Assembly (NCBI GenBank): GCA_051252515.1
Contig: JBPOFS010000006.1
Span: 1-64,000 of the forward strand
DNA length: 64,000 nt
DNA from: UBA5078 sp051252515
Lineage (GTDB): Bacteria; Pseudomonadota; Gammaproteobacteria; Pseudomonadales; Pseudohongiellaceae
Direction: 5' to 3'
This document shows, piece by piece, positions 44,257 to 53,416 of this stretch (position 1 is the stretch's first letter; every line of letters starts with the position of its first letter). The notes below the pieces were generated by a model, which was given only the letters and a program-made list of their open reading frames with translations, did not search any database and was not told the DNA's origin. The position numbers and the translations under genes are program-made.

Positions 44257-46680
44257 ATGTCCACATTGCTGCAATTACTTATTATTATCGCTGTAATCTG
44301 GGTACTAGCCTACCGGCGCGCCCATATGGGAACCATTCTTGGCGGCATAGCTATCGCTCTTTTTGGCATGACATGGTTTGGGGGTTTTGCCTGGCTCCTA
44401 TGGATTCCGCTTGTTGTAGCGGCACTGTTTTATTTTGAAGACAATCTGCGTAAAGAAAAATTATCACGCCCAGTCTTTAAGTTCTTCAAACGCGTACTTC
44501 CCCCCATGAGTGACACCGAACAAGAAGCGCTTGAAGCCGGTGATACTTGGTGGGATGCAGACCTATTCAAAGGTGCGCCAGACTGGAAGAAATGGCACGA
44601 CATCCCCTTCCCCATGTTAACTGAAGAAGAAGAAAGCTTTCTTGAAGAGCAAACAGAAACCTTCTGCGCCATGCTCGACGATTGGAAAATCGTTCACCAA
44701 GACAAAGACCTCACGCCAGAGGCATGGCAGTACCTGAAAGATCAGAAATTCTTTGGCATGATCATCCCTAAAGCGTTTGGAGGGCTCGGCTTTTCTGCTC
44801 TTGCACACTCTACAATTGTGACCAAAATTGCTACTCGTAGTGCCAGTGCAGCGGTTACTGCCATGGTGCCTAACTCTTTAGGACCTGCCGAGCTTCTTAT
44901 GAAGTACGGCACTGATGCTCAGCAACAACATTATTTGCCTCGTTTAGCCTCGGGCCAAGATATCCCCTGCTTTGCCCTTACTGGCCCAGAGGCTGGCAGT
45001 GATGCGGGTTCAATGACCGACACGGGCATTGTTTGCAAGGGCGAGTTCGAAGGCAAAGAGTGCATTGGCATCTCAGTATCTTGGAACAAACGCTATATCA
45101 CCTTAGCGCCTGTGGCCACGGTATTAGGGCTCGCCTTTAAAATGTACGACCCCGAGCACCTATTAAGCGAAGAAGAGGATCGCGGCATCACTGTCGCCCT
45201 AATCCCCACAGAACACCCAGGCGTTGAAATTGGGACACGACACTTCCCTATGGGCATGACGTTCATGAATGGCCCTACCCGCGGCAAGAACGTTTTTATT
45301 CCTTTGGAGTGGATTATTGGGGGAGTAGAACAGGCCGGCCAAGGTTGGCGCATGCTCGTTGAGTGTTTATCCGAGGGTCGTGCTATCTCCTTGCCCGCGC
45401 TAGGTACCGCCACAGGTAAACTCAGTTATCGATTGACCGGGGCCTACGCAAGGTTACGAACACAATTTAACTTAGCGATCGGTCATTTCGAAGGAGTAGA
45501 AGAAGCCTTAGCGCGCATCGCCGGATACACCTATCAACTAGAAGCCGCTCGCATTGTGACTGCCGGTGCTGTCGACAATCACATCAAACCTGCCGTTATT
45601 TCGGCGATTGCTAAGTACCACATGACAGAAAAGTCACGCATGATCATCCAAGACGCTATGGACGTGCATGCTGGTCGCGGACTCATTATGGGGCCAAGTA
45701 ATTACTTGGCCCATGCTTATATGAGCATGCCTGTCGGTATCACAGTTGAAGGTGCGAACATTCTTACGCGCAACCTTATGATATTTGGTCAAGGTGCGAT
45801 TCGCTGCCACCCCTTCATTGCCCGAGAAATGGTTGCGGCTAAGATGAGTGACGAACAAGAAGGCTTGCGTGAATTCGATAGCCTAATCTTCCGTCACATT
45901 GGCTATGGTATTAGCAATTTTGTGCGCACACTGACACTGGGAGTCAGCGGCGGAAAAATCGCAGCACGCCCAATACGAGGTAAAACCGCTGGATACTATC
46001 AGCAATTAACTCGAATGAGCTCAGCTCTTGCTCTAGTTTCCGACATCTCGATGTTAATGTTCGGCGGAGAACTCAAGCGCAAAGAAAGACTCTCAGCCCG
46101 ATTAGGGGACGTTTTAAGTCAGTTATACCTTGCCTCTACTGTACTCAAATACTATGAGCACAACGAGCAATCACCTAGCGATCTCCCTTACGTACGCTGG
46201 AACCTAGAGCTATCACTATACGAGTGCCAAAAAGCCTTTAATGATTTTTTTGCCAATTTGGACAACCGAGTCATTGCTACTCTCCTAAAGCGCACCGTGT
46301 TCCCTTGGGGAGACGCTTACAGACGCCCAAGTGACAAGCTCGATCATGAAATCGTGCAATCAATGTGGACCAATACCGAAGTACGCGATCGCATTACTCG
46401 CTATACGTACATTGGCCAGGAAGCGAATGATCCAGCCTTTATCATAGAGAATGCTTTCCAAAAGGTATTGGCAACCAAAGTAACCAGAGACAGCATCAAA
46501 CGTGCGGTACGCGCGGGCACGTTGCCAGCCAATGCCAATTTGCATGTATTGGCCACGGAGGCCGTAGCGAATGAGGTGTGTACTGCAGAGGAAGCTGATG
46601 CGTACGTAGCAGCAGAGGAGGCGCGCGACAAGGCGATTCAAGTCGATGAACACTCCAGTCTGCACTTTACGAAAAGCTAG
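44257..46680 (+). CDS. fadE: FadE, acyl-CoA dehydrogenase (large form)
   Basis: Catalyses the first oxidation of fatty acid beta-oxidation. The 807-residue protein is the long gammaproteobacterial FadE (E. coli 814), with N-terminal hydrophobic segments (about 1-60) that should place it at the inner membrane. The acyl-CoA dehydrogenase core follows (FALTGPEAGSDAGSM, and GGRG-like HAGRGLIMGPSN), and a C-terminal DUF1974 region ends it. ATG 44257 has CGGAG eight bases upstream. No FadR site was recognised upstream. It follows holA by 86 bases with no functional link. Confidence 0.95.
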   Translation: MSTLLQLLIIIAVIWVLAYRRAHMGTILGGIAIALFGMTWFGGFAWLLWIPLVVAALFYFEDNLRKEKLSRPVFKFFKRVLPPMSDTEQEALEAGDTWWDADLFKGAPDWKKWHDIPFPMLTEEEESFLEEQTETFCAMLDDWKIVHQDKDLTPEAWQYLKDQKFFGMIIPKAFGGLGFSALAHSTIVTKIATRSASAAVTAMVPNSLGPAELLMKYGTDAQQQHYLPRLASGQDIPCFALTGPEAGSDAGSMTDTGIVCKGEFEGKECIGISVSWNKRYITLAPVATVLGLAFKMYDPEHLLSEEEDRGITVALIPTEHPGVEIGTRHFPMGMTFMNGPTRGKNVFIPLEWIIGGVEQAGQGWRMLVECLSEGRAISLPALGTATGKLSYRLTGAYARLRTQFNLAIGHFEGVEEALARIAGYTYQLEAARIVTAGAVDNHIKPAVISAIAKYHMTEKSRMIIQDAMDVHAGRGLIMGPSNYLAHAYMSMPVGITVEGANILTRNLMIFGQGAIRCHPFIAREMVAAKMSDEQEGLREFDSLIFRHIGYGISNFVRTLTLGVSGGKIAARPIRGKTAGYYQQLTRMSSALALVSDISMLMFGGELKRKERLSARLGDVLSQLYLASTVLKYYEHNEQSPSDLPYVRWNLELSLYECQKAFNDFFANLDNRVIATLLKRTVFPWGDAYRRPSDKLDHEIVQSMWTNTEVRDRITRYTYIGQEANDPAFIIENAFQKVLATKVTRDSIKRAVRAGTLPANANLHVLATEAVANEVCTAEEADAYVAAEEARDKAIQVDEHSSLHFTKS

Positions 46681-46698
46681 AGATCTAAAGTAGGAGTT

Positions 46699-46959
46699 TT
46701 AAATCCCAATTCTTCCCAGTGTGTCGATCAGCTCTCTTACGAGACGCTCGGCCACTGGATGATTTGCGGCAAACCTTGCCTCTAATGCAATGGCATCATC
46801 CATTACTGGGGCGTTATTATTCTCTGAAGACTCAATCAATGAATCAACATCCTTATCGAGCTGCTTTACCAACTCTAGGGTTTCGCTATCTAAGCTCTCC
46901 CCACTATTGAGCTCTTTCTGCAACTGAGCCAATAAACTGCGTATTTTATCTTGATCCAA
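46699..46959 (-). CDS. DUF4404 family small protein
   Basis: An 86-residue acidic protein rich in Leu and Glu with a helical look and the DUF4404 C-terminus (LVRELIDTLGRIGI). Function unknown. It is convergent with fadE. The stretch 46960-47170 after it shows no gene. Confidence 0.78.
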   Translation of the reverse strand: MDQDKIRSLLAQLQKELNSGESLDSETLELVKQLDKDVDSLIESSENNNAPVMDDAIALEARFAANHPVAERLVRELIDTLGRIGI

Positions 46960-47170
46960 TCTCTATACTCCCAAACTAGCTCTTAGTGTTTTCATGTCAG
47001 CACCACTGTTTAGCACCTTGGACAGATAGTCTGACCCAATGCACAAGGCTCCGCAAGCCCGCCTAGGGCAAACTAACGCAAAACCTTTGCCAGTTCACAG
47101 ATATTGCCACCTAGCGCATAGAAGAGGCTCTGCGGCGATACTCGCGCGTACTATCACTCAAGATAAAGAG

Positions 47171-47797
47171 CTAAGGCTTCGCCTCACGCATTGTGCGGTT
47201 AAAGGCTCGCCCTTTTGCACGCTGGGTAGAGCGCTTTGCACGGTCTCTATAAGCCAGGTAGTACTTAGGTATATTCACAAGCATCTGCCATCGAGTAGTG
47301 TAACTCACACGAATCGTTGAATGGCTCTTGGCACCCGCCATCAACATTGGCTCGCCTTCATAAATTAACTCTGGATTGGTTAAACTGTGAATATTGCGAA
47401 TATTGCTATTACGCAAATCGGCCATCAATAAAACGTATTTTTTACGCGCTAAAAATATATCCCAAATAAGGTGCGACCAGATCTTCAATTGCTCACTTGC
47501 AGACTTCACTGCGGCACTGATCCAAACCCCATTTACTTCCATCATTTCATATTGATCATTCTTGAAAAACTTATTCGCTTCCTTAACAGCATCGGGCACA
47601 AACATGAGGCTTCTAAATTGCGGTTTTGTTACAAGCATGTAACCGCCAATCATTTCATCTTTCTTAAACGCCCCAACAATCGTACTACGCATGGAATAAT
47701 CATAAGGCAATTTCACACCCACAAAATTCTCAAACTTTTTTAGATAGGTTTCAATATCACTTTCCGCCGTCAGAGTTCTGAATTTTATCGCTTCCAT
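47171..47797 (-). CDS. Unrecognised protein, possibly GNAT-like
   Basis: I do not recognise this 208-residue protein. The middle (STIVGAFKKDEMIGGYMLVT) has the beta-strand pattern of an acyltransferase of the GNAT fold, and a basic C-terminal tail (about 170-208, rich in Arg and Lys) follows. There is no signal peptide. The ATG 47797 has AGGAT seven bases upstream, and the first 41 bases overlap the end of the upstream methyltransferase-like gene, which suggests the two are made together. A GNAT function is only a guess from pattern. Confidence 0.6.
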   Translation of the reverse strand: MEAIKFRTLTAESDIETYLKKFENFVGVKLPYDYSMRSTIVGAFKKDEMIGGYMLVTKPQFRSLMFVPDAVKEANKFFKNDQYEMMEVNGVWISAAVKSASEQLKIWSHLIWDIFLARKKYVLLMADLRNSNIRNIHSLTNPELIYEGEPMLMAGAKSHSTIRVSYTTRWQMLVNIPKYYLAYRDRAKRSTQRAKGRAFNRTMREAKP

Positions 47798-48329
47798 TTT
47801 TAATCCTGGGTAGGAACATTCCTACATTCCGAACATAGTTTTCATACTCTTTTGAGTACACGCTTTTTAGAATAACCCCCTCTTCTTTCTTCGCAGAAAG
47901 ATAATAAAAGGCTACTAAGTAAAGCAGTGTAATCCACAACAACAATGAGTTAAACAAGAAACTACTCGCAAACCAAGCCAACATATAAGAAGTGTAAAAT
48001 GGATGACGAACAATTTTGAACGGACCTGTTGTAACAATACTTCCGACTTCATTACTGAATGCAAAGTCGAGAGTCTTTGCAGTCAAAATTGCCCACCAAA
48101 AAACAGCAAGTGATAACGCGTAGAGGAAAATACTTGCCGCAACAAGCGGCAATGTTTTGCCGCTTGTTGTCAGCATTAAAAACAAAGTAGTAATAATTTG
48201 AGTGGCAACCATCGCATCGTAAAGTAGCGCCCCTAACTTTGGAGTTCCTGCTGTCATTTTGAAAAATCGTAGTCGCCCCCAAATCAAACTCAAAACGATG
48301 CAAACATATAGCACTACTGAAATGATCAT
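47757..48329 (-). CDS. Isoprenylcysteine carboxyl methyltransferase-like membrane protein
   Basis: A 190-residue integral membrane protein with about five hydrophobic segments. The C-terminal half has the ICMT/PEMT signature: GPF (102-104), RHP (108-110), KKEE (147-150) and EYENYV (161-166), which in known enzymes form the S-adenosylmethionine and active site. Bacteria lack prenylated CaaX proteins in general, so the natural acceptor is unknown; small lipids or thiols are possible. It overlaps the downstream unrecognised gene by 41 bases. The pair is AT-rich relative to its neighbours, which hints at transfer. Confidence 0.8.
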   Translation of the reverse strand: MIISVVLYVCIVLSLIWGRLRFFKMTAGTPKLGALLYDAMVATQIITTLFLMLTTSGKTLPLVAASIFLYALSLAVFWWAILTAKTLDFAFSNEVGSIVTTGPFKIVRHPFYTSYMLAWFASSFLFNSLLLWITLLYLVAFYYLSAKKEEGVILKSVYSKEYENYVRNVGMFLPRIKNGSDKIQNSDGGK

Positions 48330-48496
48330 AATAAAACTCTTCTTTTAAATTTATAAATGCGGAAAATAATTGCCGATATATTCTTAACTAAAGTACTAAG
48401 AAATCTTTTTGAGAGATCCCTCCTTTACCCGTCGAACATAAAGTTTTGAAGTGTGAACTAGTGCAGGCTTATTGAAAACAGGAATTGCCAAGAGAA

Positions 48497-48524
48497 TTGC
48501 TGCTCAACCGCATTACTGTATAAT
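48497..48524 (+). promoter_or_regulatory. Promoter of the membrane cyclase gene
   Basis: TTGCTG (48497-48502) and a perfect TATAAT (48519-48524) are 16 bases apart, with a GC-rich discriminator (TGCGC) after the -10. Transcription would start near 48531 and give a leader of about 97 bases. The rest of 48330-48496 is AT-rich and holds the start of the minus-strand methyltransferase gene. Confidence 0.6.
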
Positions 48525-48567
48525 CTCTGCGCTCTTGGGTGCCAAAAAATACTCCATCCCCCACAGA

Positions 48568-48599
48568 TTTGACGGTTAAATGCGCACTTCTCCGTCAAA
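48568..48599 (+). repeat. 8-bp inverted repeat in the cyclase gene leader
   Basis: TTTGACGG (48568-48575) and CCGTCAAA (48592-48599) are exact inverted copies 16 bases apart, inside the untranslated leader and ending 29 bases before the ATG. They may form an RNA stem or a protein-binding dyad. Confidence 0.55.
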
Positions 48600-48627
48600 C
48601 GCCACTTAAGTACAGTTAGTATGAATA

Positions 48628-50010
48628 ATGAATTCCGATAAATACTCGATTTACTGCAAAGAACACGTTAAGGAATTTAGAGATGAGCTGAGAGACGAAG
48701 CCTCTCGTGCCCTTACTAGCTGGCCCGGCAAGTCCGCGGGGCTCTTGCTTATAATCTCTTCCATACTGACTTATTTGAATTTGTCATCGAATGACAATGG
48801 GTTTGCGTTTAACACCCTCTTCACTTATGCGCCGCCAATACTGCTAATTTTCCTATTCCCTGTATCCTCGTTACTAGTTTCTGGCGTCAACAAGCATTCC
48901 CGAACCGTTTTAGACTTAATCTGTATCACAACAATCTTCGGGTTTTGTGCCACGCTAAAATATGTATTTCAACCAGAGAGCACACTCGAGGCTCAGTCAC
49001 TGACGTTTCTTGCCCTTTCTGGGCAAATCAACTTCAGCCTTCTTATGGTTACAGCGTTTTCCTATCACACCAGCTTTAAAGTCACCTTTGTTCGCAATAT
49101 CTTATTCACAATTACGTTTACCGCATTGATTTACATGGTCAATAGTGAATACCTAGCAAGCAATCTAGTACAAGTTATTCAGGGTTTTTTGGCAGGGAGT
49201 ATATTTAGCTGGTTATTCTTTACTCGTATTCAAACTCGTTTCTACTATAAGTCTATCGATGCTGACACTCGCCAACATCTCTATAAACAGCTTTCAAAAC
49301 TCGTTTATCCCCATCAGCTTGAGATGATTAAGTCAGGCGATCAGTTAGAAGACACCATGCCCGTTGAAAAAGGCCGCGCCATCATCAACGTGTTTGATGT
49401 GCAGAACTCCAGTGAGATTAAAGACGAAAGAACCAAGTCGTTCTTTCTCGATGTGTTTCGCTCATTTTCTCAAATCTGCATGATGGGCTACCAACACAAC
49501 CCGTTGCGATCTCGCGCATTCCGTCTCAAAGAGACAGGGGATGGTTTTATTAGCTCTATTGGCTACCCGTTTCTCGCTGATGACCCTAACTCCTTAGCGG
49601 ATCATGCCATATCGACTGCTTTGATTATGTTTAAGGCGTTCAATGAGGAGGTGTCTCGATTCGGCTATTCAGAACCTATCAAGGGCGCTATGGGCTTGGC
49701 GTTTAATTCCGTGCAAGGGACCTTCCAAAGCAGTGGCATTAAGTCATACGATTTGTTTGGCGAGGCGTTAATACAAGCTTATCGTTATGAGGAGATACGC
49801 AAGCATCCTTCCATCGCAAAAATCATTCAGGAAAAAGCCGCAAGCAAAGGCTTACAGCACTACAACATCTTGATTATTCAGGAAGTTATCTATAATTCAC
49901 TAAAGCCAGAACATAAGGCCATATTTGATGGAATTGACCTATACAAAGGGGGGTTTCATATCAGGCAGGACATTTCAGCGCAGAGTGTTTACTTCCATGT
50001 TTTAGCCTAA
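48628..50010 (+). CDS. Membrane-bound class III nucleotidyl cyclase-like protein, probably degenerate
   Basis: A 460-residue protein. Six membrane segments (about 33-200) lead to a cytosolic domain that resembles a class III adenylate/guanylate cyclase. Metal-binding positions look kept: Asp257 in INVFDVQ and Asp305 in ETGDGF. In the later motif, usually GDTVNLAARLE, the sequence is GEALIQAYRYEE (378-389): the Arg is kept, the Asp is Glu379 and the transition-state Asn is Ile382. It may therefore be inactive, have altered activity, or sense nucleotides. It has its own promoter and is not in an operon. Family placement is by pattern only. Confidence 0.7.
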   Translation: MNSDKYSIYCKEHVKEFRDELRDEASRALTSWPGKSAGLLLIISSILTYLNLSSNDNGFAFNTLFTYAPPILLIFLFPVSSLLVSGVNKHSRTVLDLICITTIFGFCATLKYVFQPESTLEAQSLTFLALSGQINFSLLMVTAFSYHTSFKVTFVRNILFTITFTALIYMVNSEYLASNLVQVIQGFLAGSIFSWLFFTRIQTRFYYKSIDADTRQHLYKQLSKLVYPHQLEMIKSGDQLEDTMPVEKGRAIINVFDVQNSSEIKDERTKSFFLDVFRSFSQICMMGYQHNPLRSRAFRLKETGDGFISSIGYPFLADDPNSLADHAISTALIMFKAFNEEVSRFGYSEPIKGAMGLAFNSVQGTFQSSGIKSYDLFGEALIQAYRYEEIRKHPSIAKIIQEKAASKGLQHYNILIIQEVIYNSLKPEHKAIFDGIDLYKGGFHIRQDISAQSVYFHVLA

Positions 50011-50071
50011 CAAGCGCTCCCCCTACGATCACATCCCTAGGGAAAGCACTTATACGGCACCGCTTGCGATC

Positions 50072-50695
50072 TTACTGAGGCATTTTAGCTAGCGCTCGCT
50101 TAAAGGCTGGTCGTTCAACTCCAGCGCTCACCCAACGTTGAATAGACGGATAAGCATCTAACGTTACAGAGGTGCTCATACAAGCGTTAAAGTAAGGCAG
50201 AGCCACTGTATCGGCCAAAGTGATCGCCTTCCCACATAAGAATTCATTCTCAGAAAGTATTTTATCCAAAAATGGTAGCTGTTGATCTAGGAAGCCTTTG
50301 GCTTCAGCAATAGCCTTATCATCCGCCTCTTTACCGTAGTACTTCATCATCACAACTTCTTGAAAGAAATACACCGCCAACCAACGTCCCGCATGATGAC
50401 TAACGAAATCAATCATTTGATCAATCTTTGCCGCCTCGACAGCCACTTCCGAATACAACTTCTTATTCGATATATTGGATAAGTATCGGCAAATAGAGGC
50501 ACTTTCGAACAAATAATTACCGTTATGCTCTACGGCAGGCACTTTCCCTAGCGGAAAGCGCGCAAGATGCTCTGGACTCTTATGCTCGCCCTTAGCGAAG
50601 TCAAAGTGAACATATTCGTAATCGAGCCCTATCTCTTCAGCCGTAAACAGGACCTTTGTGGCATTAAATGTACTTGCGCCATAAACCTTCAACAT
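50072..50695 (-). CDS. Glutathione S-transferase family protein
   Basis: A 207-residue soluble protein with the N-terminal thioredoxin-like GST domain (MLKVYGASTFNATKV, then GKVPAVEHNG and FESASICRYL that bind glutathione) and an all-helical C-terminal domain. The pattern resembles phi/theta-class enzymes for detoxification. The substrate is unknown. It has its own promoter region in the 174-base gap shared with the divergent class V aminotransferase gene. Confidence 0.88.
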   Translation of the reverse strand: MLKVYGASTFNATKVLFTAEEIGLDYEYVHFDFAKGEHKSPEHLARFPLGKVPAVEHNGNYLFESASICRYLSNISNKKLYSEVAVEAAKIDQMIDFVSHHAGRWLAVYFFQEVVMMKYYGKEADDKAIAEAKGFLDQQLPFLDKILSENEFLCGKAITLADTVALPYFNACMSTSVTLDAYPSIQRWVSAGVERPAFKRALAKMPQ

Positions 50696-50869
50696 GGTGT
50701 TCTCTCCGCATGAGCTAAGTGATAATGTAAAAATGACGAAAGCAAAACTGTTTCGTCGGTAGGAATCTCTAGGTAGTGCAGCAATGTACCCAAGCGCTTA
50801 ATATTAGGCAAGCCGCTCATCAAGTCAGCGTTGGCGCCATAAGAACCAATCAATTAATGGAACGTATCA

Positions 50870-52042
50870 ATGAGCCTCAATCTTTCTAAAATCCGTCACG
50901 AGACTCCCGCGACCGAGCACTTAATACACTTTAACAATGCAGGGGCCGCTCTGTCGCCAGTCACGGTCAGCGCAGCGGTGTTGGCACATCTCCAACGCGA
51001 ACAAGAGATTGGAGGGTACGAAGCCGCCACCGAGGCCCAAGCGGGTATTGAGAACTTCTACTTCGCTTTTTCAACAATGCTCGGCTGCTCCCCTAATGAG
51101 ATCGCCTATGCGGAAAATGCGACAAGTGCTTGGAACAAGTTGTTTAGCGCCCTTTCGTTCGAACCTGGGCAAAGCATACTGACCGGCCAATCTGAATACG
51201 CAAGCAACTACATGGCATTTCTGCACCTTGCCAAACACAAAGGCGTCACTATTAAGGTCATTCCGAATACAAAGAATGGCATTATTGACCTGCAATTATT
51301 AGAACAAGCAATCGATGCAAAGGTAAAACTCATAGCCCTGACCCATGTTCCAAGCCAAAGCGGGACAATTCACCCAGCGCAGGAAGTCGGTCAACTGGCT
51401 CGCAAACACAATGTTCTGTATTTACTTGATGCCTGTCAATCAGCGGGACAAATGCAGTTAGATGTCGAGACTCTGGGTTGCGACATGCTTACCGGAACCG
51501 GTCGCAAATACCTTAGGGGGCCAAGAGGCACAGGCTTCATTTACCTACGCCAAAGCGCCATTGCACAGTTAGAGCCAACAGAGATCGATATGCACTCTGC
51601 CACGTGGACTGGACGCGACACTTATGCAATTCGAGAAGATGCCCGAAAATTTGAAAGCTTCGAGTGTTTTGTAGCGGGAAAAATTGGGCTGGGCGTCGCA
51701 GTAGATTATGCATTGCAACTAGGGTTGGAGAACATCGAAACGCGTGTGCAAAGTCTCGCTCAACAGCTACGAGACAGCTTAGTCAAAATCCCCAACGTTC
51801 AAGTGTACGATCAAGGCCATCATCTAAGCGGCATTGTGACCTTCAATAAAAAAGGATGTAATGCAGACGCACTACAAGCCCATTTACGTGCCCATCACGC
51901 TAACACTTCCGTCGCACGTCGAGGCAACAATCAACTCGATTTCGTGCAGCGTAACCTCGATGATCTTAATCGAGCCTCTGTACACTACTACAACACAGAG
52001 GAAGAGATCGATCGTTTCTGCAGCTTTGTGCAGGCGCTCTAG
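50870..52042 (+). CDS. Class V aminotransferase (isopenicillin N epimerase / cysteine desulfurase-like)
   Basis: A 390-residue PLP enzyme. The core holds LLDACQSAGQMQLDVETLGCDM and the PLP lysine Lys213 in GTGRKYLRGPRGTGF. The pattern is that of class V aminotransferases related to isopenicillin N epimerase and selenocysteine lyase rather than true IscS. Substrate and pathway are unknown. It is convergent with the transporter gene, with one base between the stops. Confidence 0.83.
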   Translation: MSLNLSKIRHETPATEHLIHFNNAGAALSPVTVSAAVLAHLQREQEIGGYEAATEAQAGIENFYFAFSTMLGCSPNEIAYAENATSAWNKLFSALSFEPGQSILTGQSEYASNYMAFLHLAKHKGVTIKVIPNTKNGIIDLQLLEQAIDAKVKLIALTHVPSQSGTIHPAQEVGQLARKHNVLYLLDACQSAGQMQLDVETLGCDMLTGTGRKYLRGPRGTGFIYLRQSAIAQLEPTEIDMHSATWTGRDTYAIREDARKFESFECFVAGKIGLGVAVDYALQLGLENIETRVQSLAQQLRDSLVKIPNVQVYDQGHHLSGIVTFNKKGCNADALQAHLRAHHANTSVARRGNNQLDFVQRNLDDLNRASVHYYNTEEEIDRFCSFVQAL

Positions 52043-52043
52043 A

Positions 52044-53396
52044 TTAGAAAAATACTAGCTGAATATAGACGGCGGCTATGGCTATTGGACAAACAAAGCG
52101 AATATACCAAGGCCATATTTTCCAGAAGAAGGAATGCTCTGCTCCTGCATAACCTTTTTGCAACTCTTCTAATACACCATTTCTTTTCCACACCCAGCCA
52201 ACAAAAACAGTAAAGAACAAACCTAATAATGGTTGGCTGTATTCGGTAGTGACTGTAACAACCAGATCAAATAACGTAGAAAAATTATAAACGATCAGCA
52301 AACAAGTGAGTGCGATACCGGTCCCTAGCATCAAGGTGGCCTTACCCCGCCCCGTATCATAAGTCTCTACGACGTAAGCTACTGGCACTTCCAGCATGGA
52401 AATAGAAGACGTGAGGGACGCAATTGTCATCAACACAAAGAATGCTAGCGCAACAAATACACCAGCACTCCCCATCGTATCAAATAGCGCCGGCAGTACC
52501 GCGACAATCAATCCGGGCCCAGCGACTAACGCACCATCAGCACTGAAAATCTCTACACCATTAGCAAGCGCGACATACATCGCAGGTAATATTAACAATC
52601 CTGCCAAAAATGCGATGCCAGTATCTAACAATGCCACCAGACTTCCCACTACAGGCAAGTTCTCTTTGCTACTAAGATAGGAGCCATAGATCAGCATAGT
52701 GCCCACCCCTAAGGACAGGGAGAAAAACGCCTGCCCTAAAGCACTAATAATCAAACCCGGTTGCATGGCTACGCTAAAGTCGGGTACCAAATAGGCCCGC
52801 AACCCATCCATCGCTCCATCGAGAGTCAATACATAGCCAATCAACAACACTAATATCACGATCAATGCGGGCATCAAACGCGAGGCCCACTTTTCGATAC
52901 CGTCACGAACACCAGCTCTGATAACAATGACCGTCAGCGCCATAAACACTACGGAGAAAATAGCATTGCGTGACTCAGCATCCGTCGTTAACCACGAAGA
53001 AACGGCATCTAAGCCAAAGATTCTAGCCAAAGAATTTAACAACCACGCAAGCATCCAACCGCTAACGATAGAATAAAAACTCAAAATCAGTGTCACTGTT
53101 AAGATGCCGGCAAAACCCACGACACTGCCTAATTTAGCCACTTTAGGGGTCGGTGCGAGTTTGCGCAGTGCTCCAACCGCATTGGAGCGGGTATGACGGC
53201 CGATAATAAGTTCGGCCATCAAGGCAGGGTAAGCGAGAGTGAAGGCGAGAAATAAATAAATGAACAGAAAGGCAGCGCCGCCATTGCTGGCAGCATTAGT
53301 TGGGAAGCCCCAAATATTACCGAGCCCTACAGCGGAACCAGAGGCGGCCATCAAAAAACCAAACCGTGAACTAAACTCTCCCCGTGCTGCCGCCAT
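52044..53396 (-). CDS. Sodium-dependent transporter of the NSS (SNF) family
   Basis: A 450-residue membrane protein with about 11-12 hydrophobic segments. The N-terminal GSAVGLGNIWGFPTNAASNGG is the NSS signature that binds sodium and substrate in LeuT-like transporters. It likely takes up amino acids or related compounds with sodium, fitting a marine cell. I chose ATG 53396, with CGGAG nine bases upstream, over a TTG at 53453 that would overlap the cyclophilin gene. It is 20 bases downstream of that gene on the same strand. Confidence 0.88.
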   Translation of the reverse strand: MAAARGEFSSRFGFLMAASGSAVGLGNIWGFPTNAASNGGAAFLFIYLFLAFTLAYPALMAELIIGRHTRSNAVGALRKLAPTPKVAKLGSVVGFAGILTVTLILSFYSIVSGWMLAWLLNSLARIFGLDAVSSWLTTDAESRNAIFSVVFMALTVIVIRAGVRDGIEKWASRLMPALIVILVLLIGYVLTLDGAMDGLRAYLVPDFSVAMQPGLIISALGQAFFSLSLGVGTMLIYGSYLSSKENLPVVGSLVALLDTGIAFLAGLLILPAMYVALANGVEIFSADGALVAGPGLIVAVLPALFDTMGSAGVFVALAFFVLMTIASLTSSISMLEVPVAYVVETYDTGRGKATLMLGTGIALTCLLIVYNFSTLFDLVVTVTTEYSQPLLGLFFTVFVGWVWKRNGVLEELQKGYAGAEHSFFWKIWPWYIRFVCPIAIAAVYIQLVFF

Positions 53397-53416
53397 ATTT
53401 GACGCTCCGTTTTTTA

